From Acidobacteriota bacterium (GTDB lineage Bacteria > Acidobacteriota > JAAYUB01): 64,000 nt of DNA. The DNA lies in NCBI GenBank assembly GCA_029565065.1, contig JAKQOW010000051.1:106789-170788 (forward strand), written 5' to 3'. Position 1 is the first letter of the stretch, and each line of letters starts with the position of its first letter. Below are positions 51,165 through 61,100 of the stretch, in pieces. Both the position numbers and the translations under genes were made by a program. The notes under the pieces are model-generated. The model was not told the DNA's origin. It did no database searches and saw only the letters and a program-made list of their open reading frames with translations.

Positions 51165-51248
51165 GGTTCACATTCGTGCCGGACGATTGCGAAGCGCGCA
51201 AATACAGTGTCGTCCCGATCGGGGACCATTCTCAACGCGTTCTGACCA

Positions 51249-51623
51249 TCAGAGATTATATTTTTGGCGGACGGGCCCCATGGCCGTCTCGGCGCATTTT
51301 CCCATCAGGCAGCGACCGTCCACCATCGCCCCCTCGCGCACGTGAATCAACGGTCCACACACCTGGCCGGTGACTGAAGCTCCACTGAGCAATTCGAGGG
51401 AACCTGCTGCGTAGACATCTCCCTCAACATGGCCGGCAAGCGACAGCTTCCTGCCGATCACCTGACCGCGCACTTTTCCCTCCGTGCCCATGATCAATTC
51501 GTCCTTGGCTACCAGCGTGCCTTCCAGAAAACCGTCGAAACGAAGCGTGTTTTCCGAGAGCAGGTCACCTTTGATGTGGACGTTTGGGCCGAGGTATCCG
51601 TCCAATTCGCTCTTGTTCTTCAT
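51249..51623 (-). CDS. Bactofilin
   Basis: 124 residues. Polymer-forming cytoskeletal protein. The DUF583 beta-helix has short repeats ending in small residues: LGPNVHIKGDLLSENTLRFDGFLEGTL, EGKVRGQVIGRKLSLAGHVEGDVYA, SVTGQVCGPLIHVREGAMVDG. The ends are short and polar, as in other bactofilins. The ATG at 51623 follows AAGGTG. It lies 10 bp after parB, so it belongs to the parA-parB transcript. In Myxococcus, bactofilins organise the ParAB-parS segregation machinery, so the linkage is functionally suggestive. Confidence 0.9.
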   Translation of the reverse strand: MKNKSELDGYLGPNVHIKGDLLSENTLRFDGFLEGTLVAKDELIMGTEGKVRGQVIGRKLSLAGHVEGDVYAAGSLELLSGASVTGQVCGPLIHVREGAMVDGRCLMGKCAETAMGPVRQKYNL

Positions 51624-51633
51624 GTTCGCACCT

Positions 51634-52476
51634 TCAGGCCTCGACACGGCTCAACACCGAATACAAACGTTCCAGTTCAGCAGACGAACCGTAATGGATC
51701 ACGATTTGACCGCCTCTCCCTCCCGCATGGATGCGCACCCGGGTTCCCAACCGCTGGCACAGTTTCTCTTCAGCGGCGAGAACGTGTGGATCCATCGGTG
51801 TTTTTACCCGACTCCCTTTCTCCGTTTTCAGAAGTCGGCTTACCAGCCGTTCCGCTTCTCTGGCGGAAAGCTCCCGCTCGGTGATCGCGCGGGCTATCTC
51901 CATTTGCAGCTTGCTTCCTGGCAGAGACAGAAGGGGGCGCGCCTGACCTGCGGTCAACTGGCCGTGTTCCAGCATATCCTGCACCCCTTGGGGAAGCTGC
52001 AACAGCCGCAAGGCGTTGGTGATCGTCGGTCTCGCCTTACCCAACCGGCGGGCCAGCTCGTCCTGTTTGAGTTTCTGGTCTTGAATCAACAGATGATACG
52101 CCCGCGCTTCCTCGATTGGATTTAGATCCTCACGCTGGATGTTCTCCAGGAGCGCCAGCTCCAACATCTTGTCGTCGGGAACTTCCCGGATGACAACCGG
52201 GACTTTGGTCAGAGCAGCTGTTTGGGCCGCACGCCATCGTCGCTCGCCTGCAATGATCTCGTACCGGTCTCCCCGTCTACGGGCGATGATGGGCTGCACA
52301 ATCCCATTCTCGCGGATGGAGGCCGCCAGCTCATCCAAAGAATCCTGCCCGAAGCTCAGGCGGGGCTGTTTCGGATTGGGATACAGCAGGTCGATATCAA
52401 CAGTCAGGGGCGCGCCATCCAACTCCACCGACGGGAGCAGGGCGTCCATGCCCTTACCGAGCACGCGTCTTTTCAT
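51634..52476 (-). CDS. parB: ParB chromosome partitioning protein
   Basis: 280 residues. Starts KRRVLGKGMDALLPS, then the CTPase/N-engagement domain: LYPNPKQPRLSF, LDELAASIRENGIVQPIIARR, YEIIAGERRWRAAQTA (arginine patch) and LALLENIQREDLNPIEEA. The helix-turn-helix for parS is DELARRLGKARPTITNALRLLQLP. The C-terminal dimerisation domain ends the protein. The ATG at 52476 overlaps the parA end by 23 bp; longer open frames upstream would read through parA and are rejected. Its targets are the parS sites at 53299 and, possibly, 61021. Confidence 0.95.
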   Translation of the reverse strand: MKRRVLGKGMDALLPSVELDGAPLTVDIDLLYPNPKQPRLSFGQDSLDELAASIRENGIVQPIIARRRGDRYEIIAGERRWRAAQTAALTKVPVVIREVPDDKMLELALLENIQREDLNPIEEARAYHLLIQDQKLKQDELARRLGKARPTITNALRLLQLPQGVQDMLEHGQLTAGQARPLLSLPGSKLQMEIARAITERELSAREAERLVSRLLKTEKGSRVKTPMDPHVLAAEEKLCQRLGTRVRIHAGGRGGQIVIHYGSSAELERLYSVLSRVEA

Positions 52477-53230
52477 TTTCCAGTATTTCCTTTGCCAGAG
52501 AGATGTAAGCGTTGGCCCCGCGCGAACGGGCATCGTATAATATGATCGGTTTGCCAAAACTGGGTGCTTCGGCGAGGCGGACATTCCGCGGAATGATCGT
52601 TCGGAAAACTTGATCCCGGAAAAAATTGAGCAGATCGTTCCGGACCTGCGTGGATAGATTGGTCCGTTCATCAAACATTGTCAGCAACATGCCTTCGATC
52701 GCCAGATTCGGATTGAAATTCCGCCGGACGCGGATCAGCGTGTCCCACAACTCGGTCACCCCTTCCAGGGCAAAATACTCGCACTGAATGGGTATCAACA
52801 CCGAGTCGGCCGCCACCAGCCCGTTGATGGTCAGCAGGTTGATCGCCGGCGGCGAGTCGATGAGGATGTAATCGTACTGGTCACGGATGCGATCCAGCTG
52901 ACGTCGTAACAGAAACTCCCGCTCATCCATGTCAATGAGCTCGACGGGCGCGCCCGCCAAATTCTTGTCAGCCGGAGCCAAATAGAGATTGTCCAGCTCG
53001 GTGGCCTGAACAATGTTCTCGACAGGTTCTCCCATGACCAAAACATGGTACATGCTCTTGCGACCGTTACGCCGCGCGGATCCAAGGCCGCTGCTACAGT
53101 TGGCCTGGGAATCGCAGTCAACCACCAACACCTTCAAACCCGCCATAGAAAAGCAGGCAGACAGGTTGATGGCTGTGGTCGTTTTACCGACCCCGCCTTT
53201 TTGATTGGCGATTGCGATGATCTTGCCCAT
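52454..53230 (-). CDS. parA: ParA/Soj chromosome partitioning ATPase
   Basis: 258 residues. Deviant Walker A KGGVGKTTTAINLSA after IIAIANQ, then VLVVDCDSQANCSSGLG (Walker A'), YDYILIDSPPAINLLTING (Walker B), and TIIPRNVRLAEAPSFGKPIILYDARSRGA (nucleoid DNA-binding side). Full length for a chromosomal Soj-type protein. ATG start, 68 bp after parS. Gene order mnmG-rsmG-parA-parB is the conserved origin-proximal arrangement of many bacteria, here followed by a bactofilin gene. Confidence 0.96.
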   Translation of the reverse strand: MGKIIAIANQKGGVGKTTTAINLSACFSMAGLKVLVVDCDSQANCSSGLGSARRNGRKSMYHVLVMGEPVENIVQATELDNLYLAPADKNLAGAPVELIDMDEREFLLRRQLDRIRDQYDYILIDSPPAINLLTINGLVAADSVLIPIQCEYFALEGVTELWDTLIRVRRNFNPNLAIEGMLLTMFDERTNLSTQVRNDLLNFFRDQVFRTIIPRNVRLAEAPSFGKPIILYDARSRGANAYISLAKEILENEKTRAR

Positions 53231-53298
53231 ATTTCAGTCCGCAGAATGCACAAATTTAACACAACCCCCCACCGAGGGAAAGTGAAAACTCCAGCCCG

Positions 53299-53314
53299 GG
53301 TTTCACGTGAAACA
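53299..53314 (+). promoter_or_regulatory. parS centromere site
   Basis: GGTTTCACGTGAAACA, 15/16 to the consensus TGTTTCACGTGAAACA. It lies exactly between the rsmG stop and the parA leader, where ParB would load. Confidence 0.92.
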
Positions 53315-53902
53315 TCAGCCGAGAATCCGGGCCAGCGTGACCGTCCGCTGCGCATCCACGGCCGACGTCTGCCGGTCAATTATGGACAGGACATCCCGGC
53401 CGGCGGTGAGAACCAGAGTCGCCGGGGATGCCTCCCCCGAAAACAGCAGCAGATGGTCGCCGGGGTGCCGGCGTAACACCGAAACAAGGAGCACGGGGGT
53501 GATTTCGAGCGCCCGGGCCATCCACAGCCTCCGCACTCCTGCTGGGGCAACAAACGTCTCGAGCCGCGTCGCCGCCACCTCGAGATTGGTCAGGCCGAGC
53601 TCATGCCCGACCATTCTCAAAAACGCGCATTTCTTCTGCCGGGGTTCCAAGGCGATGACCTGTCGTGTCGGGTTGGCCAGCGCCAGTGGCACGGCTACCA
53701 AGCCGTTGCCGGATCCTATATCGATCGCCTGCTGCCAGGCTATATGCTCAAGGACACCGAAGGCGGCAATCACCTCACCCAAGTGCTTGCGTCGGAATGT
53801 CGCCGGATCTTTCTCGCCAACCAGCCGGATGCGCCGGTTCCAGTGATAGAGCAGTGATATGTAGTTGTCCAGCGGCCGATGCTGTTGTTCAGACTTGTTC
53901 AC
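53315..53902 (-). CDS. rsmG: 16S rRNA (guanine(527)-N7)-methyltransferase
   Basis: 195 residues, slightly shorter than the usual 205-240. SAM-binding motif IDIGSGNGLVAVPLALANP, acidic ribose contact VIALEPRQKKCAFLRMV, and VEVAATRLE-type region LEVAATRLETFVAP. DNYISLLYHWNRRIRLVG is the family N-terminus. The start is assigned to GTG at 53902, 14 bp inside the mnmG end; an upstream frame is less likely. It is translationally coupled to mnmG. Loss of this enzyme gives low-level streptomycin resistance in other bacteria. C-terminus is unremarkable. Confidence 0.9.
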   Translation of the reverse strand: MNKSEQQHRPLDNYISLLYHWNRRIRLVGEKDPATFRRKHLGEVIAAFGVLEHIAWQQAIDIGSGNGLVAVPLALANPTRQVIALEPRQKKCAFLRMVGHELGLTNLEVAATRLETFVAPAGVRRLWMARALEITPVLLVSVLRRHPGDHLLLFSGEASPATLVLTAGRDVLSIIDRQTSAVDAQRTVTLARILG

Positions 53903-55796
53903 CAGATGTATCCCGGGTGGCTGTCGGAGTCTCCAAGTCCATGAATACACTCAATGCCGACAAGGCGGCCGGCGTGATCCCTCGTGTGTGTTCGGCGGCG
54001 AGCAGAGAGTCGGGCCGCGTCCGTTTCAGCCGTTCGCGCATTTCCCGCGAAAGCGAAGGAACACGGTCGTAATCGAAATCCGCCGGGATTCGGCGCTCCA
54101 GCTTCTTCTCAAGTCGTTTCAGATCGTTCCGCTGCAGATCAATGTATCCGGCATACTTGAAATCGTGCTCAACCTGGTCCAGGATTTCAAACGTCGCGTT
54201 GATTCCATCGTGCGCGAGCAGGGGCGCCAGTTCGCGAAACCGGATTTCCGGCATCTTGATGAGCTGGGCGAGAGTCCGGCCAGACCCGATGGCCTGCTGT
54301 GCGTGCGCCGGCAGGTCTGCCACCGGATCCTTGGCGCGCGAGATGTGTTTGGTCCGCACATAATCCGCCACAAAATCGAGCGTAGCGTACTTGCAGGAAT
54401 AGGCCTCCCAACGGACATCGTCCACCAATCCGAGGCGGCGGCCCAATGGAGTGAGGCGCGCATCGGCGTTATCGATGCGGAACAGGAGGCGCAACTCCGC
54501 TCGCGACGTGAACATGCGATACGGCTCGTCCACCCCGTGATCGGTCAGATCCCGGATCAGAATACCCAGGTAGCCCAAGGAACGCTCAACCACAAATGGC
54601 TCGCTTCCTCCGATCTGCCGCGCCGCGTTGATGCCGGCGACAAGTCCCTGAGCCGCGGCTTCTTCGTATCCGCTCGTGCCGTTGATCTGGCCGGCATGAA
54701 AGAGCCCCCCGATCCGCCGGCTCTCCAGCGTGGGCCACAGCTCGGTGGGTTGGACGAAGTCATACTCTATGGCATAAGCCGGTCGGATGATCACAGCCCG
54801 TTCAAATCCCGGCAGCGCATGCAACATGCTGATCTGGACGTCCAACGGCATGCTGGAGGAAAAACCGTTCAGATATATTTCGTGAGTATCCAAACCTTCC
54901 GGCTCGACGAAGAGCTGATGCCGGTCCTTGTCGGGGAATTTCACGACCTTGTCTTCGATCGACGGGCAGTAGCGCGGACCAATTCCCGTGATCTGACCGG
55001 AGTAAAGCGGCGAGCGGTGAATATGTTCGCGTATGATCCGGTGGACGTGATCATCGGTATGGACAATGTGACAGCACGTTTGCGGCAGCATGGCTTCTGA
55101 GGTTTGAAACGATAAAAATGTTGGCGTTTCGTCTCCCTTCTGAACCGTCAGCCGGCTGTAGTCAACGGTCCGTCCATCGATGCGTGGCGGGGTTCCGGTC
55201 TTGAGCCGTTCACATGGATAACCCAACCGGCGCAGGTTTTCCGCGAGGGCGGTCGAAGGTGGCTCGCCCGCCCGGCCTGCTGGGATCTGGCGCAGGCCGA
55301 TGTGAATGATTCCATTGAGAAATGTTCCGGTTGTGAGGACCACGGCTCCGGCCTGGTACCACCGCTCGTCGTGGAGCACAACCCCGGTGGCACGGTCGCC
55401 CCGAACCGTTATCTCGACGACTTCACCCTGAATCAGGTGAAGGTCGGGTACGCTCTCCAACGCACGTTTCATCTCATGCCGATAGCGGTCCCGGTCCGAC
55501 TGAGTCCGGGGACTCTGGACCGCCGGTCCCCGCCGCCGGTTCAACAGGCGGAATTGGATGCCGGTCCGGTCGGCGATTGCGCCCTGCAGTCCGCCCAACG
55601 CGTCAATCTCGCGAACCAGGTGTCCTTTGGCAATCCCCCCGATTGCCGGATTGCAGGACATTGACGCAACTAAATTGAGGTTGGGCGAAATCAAGGCGGT
55701 CCGGGCGCCGAGACGTGCTGCCGCGTGGGCCGCCTCACAGCCGGCGTGGCCTGCCCCGATCACGATGACATCGAAAACGCCCGCCTCGACCGCCAC
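53889..55796 (-). CDS. mnmG: tRNA uridine-5-carboxymethylaminomethyl modification enzyme MnmG
   Basis: 635 residues. FAD-dependent subunit of MnmEG, which modifies U34 of several tRNAs. FAD motif VIGAGHAGCEAAHAAARLGARTAL; the conserved SCNPAIGGIAKGHLVREIDALGG; RRGPAVQSPRTQSDR; and the middle FYSGQITGIGPRYCPSIEDKVVKF-like stretch, with the catalytic Cys in RYCPSIED. C-terminal GYIDLQRNDLKRLEKKLERRIPADFDY is typical of the MnmE-binding part. GTG start at 55796, just after the LolA-like gene, with a weak ribosome site. mnmE is not in the window. Confidence 0.95.
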   Translation of the reverse strand: MAVEAGVFDVIVIGAGHAGCEAAHAAARLGARTALISPNLNLVASMSCNPAIGGIAKGHLVREIDALGGLQGAIADRTGIQFRLLNRRRGPAVQSPRTQSDRDRYRHEMKRALESVPDLHLIQGEVVEITVRGDRATGVVLHDERWYQAGAVVLTTGTFLNGIIHIGLRQIPAGRAGEPPSTALAENLRRLGYPCERLKTGTPPRIDGRTVDYSRLTVQKGDETPTFLSFQTSEAMLPQTCCHIVHTDDHVHRIIREHIHRSPLYSGQITGIGPRYCPSIEDKVVKFPDKDRHQLFVEPEGLDTHEIYLNGFSSSMPLDVQISMLHALPGFERAVIIRPAYAIEYDFVQPTELWPTLESRRIGGLFHAGQINGTSGYEEAAAQGLVAGINAARQIGGSEPFVVERSLGYLGILIRDLTDHGVDEPYRMFTSRAELRLLFRIDNADARLTPLGRRLGLVDDVRWEAYSCKYATLDFVADYVRTKHISRAKDPVADLPAHAQQAIGSGRTLAQLIKMPEIRFRELAPLLAHDGINATFEILDQVEHDFKYAGYIDLQRNDLKRLEKKLERRIPADFDYDRVPSLSREMRERLKRTRPDSLLAAEHTRGITPAALSALSVFMDLETPTATRDTSGEQV

Positions 55797-55808
55797 GTGG
55801 CACCGCCA

Positions 55809-56576
55809 TCACTTCTTTTTCACTGGCGGAACCGGTTCTTGGAAAAGAGCATCGGCCAGGCCCACGTTGAAGTTGACTTCGGTGTACTCCACCAAACCGG
55901 TGTTGCTCTCCCGGGTAAAAAATTCGACCCGATGGGGTGCCATTACTCCGCCAGAGCGAAACCAGCGGAAGAACATCTCCGACTTGGGCAGTACAATCCC
56001 ATCCTCATTGCGGTCCTGATATTCCACCTTGACCGGCAGCGGCACGCCTTCCTCAAAAACAACGGTGACCGTGTAATTCTCCGCGTCGATGAATTCCAAT
56101 GCTTCCATCGGTTTGACTGTTTCAATATCGGAAGGACTGTAGTACAGCACCTTCATCCCGTCTTCCTGCCAGCGGCGCCGAAAGATGTTATAGATGTTTC
56201 TTTTCTCAGACAGGCGGAACCGTCTCATTTCTTCTTCGGTTTTGGATTTGACTCGTCCGTATTCGTAGGTCCACCCCTTGCCGAGTTCCAGGTTAAAAAT
56301 GTCCGCCAGAGCCTCGTGCTGCTTTTCCAGCTCGGTGCGGGATTTTCCTTCCCAGCGATAGTATTCCCAAAATTTCGTCCACGACTGCCCGTCACGCTTG
56401 ATGATGAAAATGCGTCCGTGACCATACATGTCTTTCCATGTCAGAAACTTCTCGCCACCTAGCGCCTGGATGGTCCGCTGGATCATCCCCTGTGCGCGGT
56501 TATCCTCGACGGTCTGGCCCCAGACTCCGGACGACATCACAACTACCAACAGGAACGGCCACACTTTGTTTGGCAT
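55809..56576 (-). CDS. LolA-like outer-membrane lipoprotein-sorting/carrier protein
   Basis: 255 residues, exported (signal VWPFLLVVVMSSGVWGQ). The rest is an all-beta domain starting with NRAQGMIQRTIQALGGEKFLTWKDMYGHGRIFII, as in the LolA/LppX-like half-barrel superfamily, with a C-terminal strand set around GVMAPHRVEFFTRE. Such periplasmic proteins shuttle lipids or lipoproteins. No LolB or LolCDE gene is adjacent, so the family resemblance is structural and the client unknown. The end is Lys-rich (PVKKK). ATG start; 12 bp before mnmG, so both are probably co-transcribed. Confidence 0.7.
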   Translation of the reverse strand: MPNKVWPFLLVVVMSSGVWGQTVEDNRAQGMIQRTIQALGGEKFLTWKDMYGHGRIFIIKRDGQSWTKFWEYYRWEGKSRTELEKQHEALADIFNLELGKGWTYEYGRVKSKTEEEMRRFRLSEKRNIYNIFRRRWQEDGMKVLYYSPSDIETVKPMEALEFIDAENYTVTVVFEEGVPLPVKVEYQDRNEDGIVLPKSEMFFRWFRSGGVMAPHRVEFFTRESNTGLVEYTEVNFNVGLADALFQEPVPPVKKK

Positions 56577-56665
56577 CGCTCACCCCTCAGCAAACTCACA
56601 GTCAGGGATTCGGGTTGAGCCCGGATCGTTTCAAATCCCGATAATATATCACGGACGTCCGAGCA

Positions 56666-57622
56666 CTAGCCTTTGTTCGATTGCTGGCGAAAGTAGGAGC
56701 GGCAAGCATTGATATCACACCGGATTTGGGCGACAAGCTCGGTCAGCGTCGGAAAGCTGCATTCGGATCTGATCATTCGATGAAAATCCACCCGAACAGC
56801 GCAACCGTAGAGATTGTCCGTACAATCGAACAAGTGGATCTCGAGAACGCGCTCCCGGCAAGACAACGGTTCGCCGGTTTGAATGGTGGGCCGGATGCCC
56901 AGGTTGGCCGCACCTTCCCATTTTTTGCCGCCTGTCTGCAACGTGGTGGCAAAAACTCCGCTCGGTAACAGCAGCTTGATCGGCGATTCAACGTTGGCGG
57001 TCGGAAAGCCGATTAGTTTACCGATTTTCAAGCCACTGACCACATGGCCGTCCACAGCATAAGGGCGTCCCAAAAGTCGGTTGGCGGTCTCCAACTCACC
57101 GGCCAGTAGCAGGTTGCGGATCCGGGTACTGGAAACCACTTCACCTGCCGCTTCCGTCTCGACTGCAGGGATCACATCGAATCCCAGATCGCCGCCCATC
57201 TTTTGCAGAAGCTTCGTGTCGCCCCGACGGTTGCGGCCAAAGCTGAATTGGGCGCCAATTACCACTGCAGACATGCCTAATTGACGGACAAGGATGTCCC
57301 GAACAAATTCTTCAGCAGAAAAACCAGATAGCTCGCGGCTGAACGGATACACCACAACTCCGTCCAGCTGGGCAGTCGCAAATATTTCCAATTTTTGTTC
57401 CAGTGTCTGAATGAGTGCTGGACAACGATCCGGTGCCAGTACGGCCAGCGGGTGCGGATGGAAGGTCACCAAAACCGCCTCCGCGTTTCTTCGGTCAGCC
57501 TCCTGGCGCATCAAACGAAGCAGGTTCAGGTGTCCCGCATGTACCCCGTCGAAGTTTCCGATGGTTACAACAGGGCGGCGAAAAGCCCCGGCAATCTGGT
57601 GGATTTCCCGGATGATCCTCAT
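56666..57622 (-). CDS. ribF: Bifunctional riboflavin kinase / FAD synthetase
   Basis: 318 residues. N-terminal FAD synthetase domain: VTIGNFDGVHAGHLNLLRL, VLVTFHPHPLAVL, VVIGAQFSFGRNRRGD and VVSSTRIRNLLLAGELE. C-terminal riboflavin kinase domain: GRPYAVDGHVVSGLKIGKLIGFPTANVE (PTAN motif), ANLGIRPTI and LEIHLFDCTDNLYG. Makes FMN and FAD from riboflavin and ATP. The ATG at 57622 overlaps the DUF1844 gene stop by 4 bp (ATGA). No FMN riboswitch is seen, and the gene lies inside an operon. Confidence 0.94.
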   Translation of the reverse strand: MRIIREIHQIAGAFRRPVVTIGNFDGVHAGHLNLLRLMRQEADRRNAEAVLVTFHPHPLAVLAPDRCPALIQTLEQKLEIFATAQLDGVVVYPFSRELSGFSAEEFVRDILVRQLGMSAVVIGAQFSFGRNRRGDTKLLQKMGGDLGFDVIPAVETEAAGEVVSSTRIRNLLLAGELETANRLLGRPYAVDGHVVSGLKIGKLIGFPTANVESPIKLLLPSGVFATTLQTGGKKWEGAANLGIRPTIQTGEPLSCRERVLEIHLFDCTDNLYGCAVRVDFHRMIRSECSFPTLTELVAQIRCDINACRSYFRQQSNKG

Positions 57623-58029
57623 GAACACTTGGTTCCGCTGTCGCTTTTTTCGACGAAACGGAGTTGCAAATCGGCAAGCAATCCGCTGAGCAGGTGTTCT
57701 TCTTCGGCGGTCAGATTTCCGCGGGTTTTCTCCCGCAAAACAGCCAGTGAGTCGATGAACAGTTTTGCCACCGGCAAGTTGAGTTGTGTCTGGCCGGTAG
57801 AAGGATCCGGCACGTCTCCCAGAAAGGCGAGGGCCGGCATGGCCAGGTTGTTCAGGATGAAATGAAAATCCACAGCCGGCAGGTTGTGAGACGTCGGATT
57901 TTCTTCGGTACCCAAGGATGGATCGATCGCCTCGTCCCTCGTCGCGGCCCCATCACGGATGCCGCCCTCTTCGGTCACTTTTCGTCTGTCCACAACTTGA
58001 AAATCGTCAGGTGTCCCACTATTTTTCAT
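57619..58029 (-). CDS. DUF1844 domain protein
   Basis: 136 residues. A polar, acidic N-terminal half is followed by the DUF1844 domain: VDFHFILNNLAMPALAFLGDVPDPSTGQTQLNLPVAKLFIDSLAVL, then EKTRGNLTAEEEHLLSGLLADLQLRFVE. The family is small, cytosolic and of unknown function, widespread in acidobacteria and deltaproteobacteria. GGAGACA precedes the ATG at 58029 by 9 nt. A promoter-like TTGTAT, 18 nt, TACACT lies 39 bp upstream (58068-58097). First gene of the ribF operon. Confidence 0.85.
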   Translation of the reverse strand: MKNSGTPDDFQVVDRRKVTEEGGIRDGAATRDEAIDPSLGTEENPTSHNLPAVDFHFILNNLAMPALAFLGDVPDPSTGQTQLNLPVAKLFIDSLAVLREKTRGNLTAEEEHLLSGLLADLQLRFVEKSDSGTKCS

Positions 58030-58116
58030 TATTGCTGTCTCCAATATTCAGAGTTTTACGGTGGCTCAGTGTATCATTTTTAAGTGTGCATATACAATCT
58101 GGCTGGGGGATGGAGA

Positions 58117-61100
58117 TCAGCGCGCACTCGACGACCATGCCATTCGGGCTCCCAAGATGCAAATCAGAAACACCAGTAACAACAGATAGATGAGATCATT
58201 CTCCGCCGGCACAACCGCGGCTGCCCGGATCGGGCAGGGAAATCCGAAGAGCACAAAAGCACCCCAATGGCGGGGATCTTGGAACACGGGATCCTGACGC
58301 ATCCACCGGCGAGCTTCGCGAAGGGCGATGGCCACCTGACCTGATTGTTGGGGCAGTTCCCGATAAAAGCGCTCCATGAATGCAGCCGCGGATCTGTCGT
58401 GCACGGGCCAGAGAGTCAGGAGGACTGACCGGCTGCCCGACGCCAGCAGCGCCCGCCCCAGACTGACGTTGCCGTCCCCGGGAAACACGCGGCCTCGCCC
58501 GGACGAACACCCCGACAGCACCACCAGGTTGGCCTGCCAGCGTTCCGCCTGTAATTCCGACAAAGAGATACTGACGGATCGCTCTCCGCGCGCGGAGAAG
58601 AATATGCGACTGTCCCAGGGAACCGTTTCATCAGCCTCGATGTGGGTTGCCACATGGATGACGTCCCACGGCTGTCCTGCTTGATTGTTCTGGCCGATTC
58701 CGCGAGCGAATTCACTCCCCGCAACCAGCTTGAGGTGGGGCCACCGCAGAGTTCGCGCTGCGCCGCGCACTTCCTGCTCGGCCCAAGGCAAATCCGTTCG
58801 GCCAGCGGTTCCTGACGAGAAGCCATGAATACCCAGAAAACCTCCTCCCGGAAAACGATCGGATTCGGTTCCGCCGCAAGCAGTCAGAAATCGCCACGCC
58901 GGCAGGTAGGTGACCGGCCATTGTTCCCCTACCCGAAGGCGGCGTCCGTCCGGCGAGGTGATCGGCAATAATTCCACGGGGAGGCGATACAGGCAACCGT
59001 CCGGCAGGATAAACAGTTCTCGGTAGCACTGAAGTTCCTGAATCTTTTCGCTCCCAAACAATAGCTTAGCCAGTGAACGGCGAGCTGCTTCGGCCTCGGG
59101 CCGGTCGCCTTCAGCGGCTCTCACTGTTTCTTCAAACCTGTTCGTTGCAGCCATCCTATCCAAATGCACATAGCTGCCGCTGAGCCGCAGCCGATAGACT
59201 GTCTCCACCCCCTGAAAGATTGTCAGCGCAAACGCCGATCGCTGTCTCAACCAGTTCTGGACAGCGGCCAGTGAGATTTCTGACGCCGACCGGGCATGTG
59301 TCAGGTACCGGTTATCCATCTCACGAAACAGAACCCGGGCCCGGTATGAATCGATCAGGCGGAACACCTCCGCCTCAAGCTCGTCTGGCTGGGATGGCTG
59401 GTGTATCAATTCGAGCAGGCTCGCCAGTGACGCTTCAACCACTTCATCACAATTCTCCAGATAATGAAGCTGTACTTCCGCTCCCCCGCAGTCCTGCTCC
59501 AGGCGGTCAAATTCAAACATGGTGCGGCGAAAGCACTCCAGGGCCGCCGCGTGCCGCCCTTGCCCCGCCAATGCTTTACCCTGAAAAAAGCACATCTCCC
59601 AGAACATGGCGCGGAAGCCCGCGGCCTGAAGCTCCGCAGCCAGAGAACCGAACGCTCTTTCCGCCTCAGCCAGACGGCCTTCTCCATACAACAGATGAGC
59701 CGTGACTCCTCGGATCATGAAATTCCCGAGCGGGGACGGTTGACGAGCATTCCAGCGGCGGGCGTTACGCACGGAGATTCGCGCTGCCGCAACTTGCTGT
59801 TTGGCCAGTTGGGCGATTGCCAGGTTGCCGGCGATTTGTGCCGCCCGCGCCCATTCACCCGATCCTTTGGCTGCAATGATGGCAAGCCGGTAGCATTTTT
59901 CCGCTTCTTCCCACTGTCTTTTCCGGGCGAAAATATTGCCCAAATTGCCCCGTGCCAAAGCGATCAGCGCAGTTGTCGATCCGGACAGTTCTGTACTCAA
60001 AACCGTTTCATAATCTTCCCGGGCTCCTTCCAGGAGATTCAAACGCTCACGCAAGGCACCGCGATTCAGACGCACCAAGGCCGCGGCCGCCTGGTCGTGC
60101 CGCAACGCGTAGTACTCCAGGGCCGATTCATAGCACCGCAGCGCTTCGGTGGAGCGACCGAGTTCGTCCAGCACAAACCCCCGGTTGACCAAGGCTGCGG
60201 CGTGGATGCGATCGTGAGGATCCCGTTCCGATGCAAGGGCAGATCCGAACAACGACGCCGCTTCCTCCACCCGCCCCTGTCGCACCCGCAGCATGGCCCT
60301 CACACAATCTCTTCGCCGGTGCACGGACGGCAAGAGAAAATCCTCAAGACTCCGAGATGCGGCTTCCAAGTGGAGTTCCGCTGCCTCATCGTCACCGTCA
60401 GACAACGCGATCTGCGCCAACAGGATCCTTCCTTCCGCGGCGCGCCACGGATCGCCGGCTGCGGCCGCCACCTCAATCGTCCGCCAGGCGACGCGTCGTG
60501 CTGCGCCCAGCCGTTCGCATTGGAGCAACATCTCCGCGCGCACCGTGAGCGCGTCCAGCTCCCAAAACGATACCGGCTGGCCGATCACCGGCAGACGGGA
60601 CATCGCGGCTGTGCCATTGAGATAGTCGCGGGCCAGGCGGGCCCACGGATTCGTTGTCGGACCAAGCTGTCGCAGGAACGATCGCACCTGTTCGGATGCA
60701 GCCGGGGTAAGCTGCCGGGCCAGTTCAAAATCCCAGTAGAACAATTCCGGAGCCATTGCCGCAAACGACATCAGTCTGTCCGGTGATCGTGGTGCAGCAC
60801 AGAGCAATCCGCGGTGCAAGTCAACAAGCGCCGCATCTGCCGGGCTTAGCCCCGCCAGCAGATGCTTTCCCGATCTGATTTCCAGCTCAGCCACCAGACG
60901 ACTGGTCCGATGAGCCGTTTCGGGATGGCGGATCCACGGAGACAGAAGGCGGATCGCTTCCGCGTGTTCACCGCGAAGCGCATGCTCAAGCGCGGCGGCT
61001 TCTGCTTTTCGAAGGCCCGCGGTTTCACGTGAAACCTGCCGGCCCTCAACGAATCCCGCACCGAACACGACAACCACGCAGACAGCCCACCGCAGCCCGC

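Noticed and set aside
51634..52674. ParB with a 66-residue N-terminal extension
   Set aside because: The extension would be read entirely from within parA in another frame and has no homology; the ATG at 52476 begins the normal ParB N-terminus.
53865..55100. 411-codon plus-strand open frame opposite mnmG
   Set aside because: Antisense to a complete MnmG; no domain.
53000..58000. Replication origin (oriC) near parAB
   Set aside because: Gene order and parS suggest the origin is close, but I saw no cluster of TTATCCACA-type DnaA boxes, no long AT-rich unwinding element and no dnaA/dnaN, so no origin is annotated.
59464..60786. 440-codon plus-strand open frame opposite the CHAT gene
   Set aside because: Antisense to the TPR array; composition reflects the reverse complement of leucine/alanine-rich helices.
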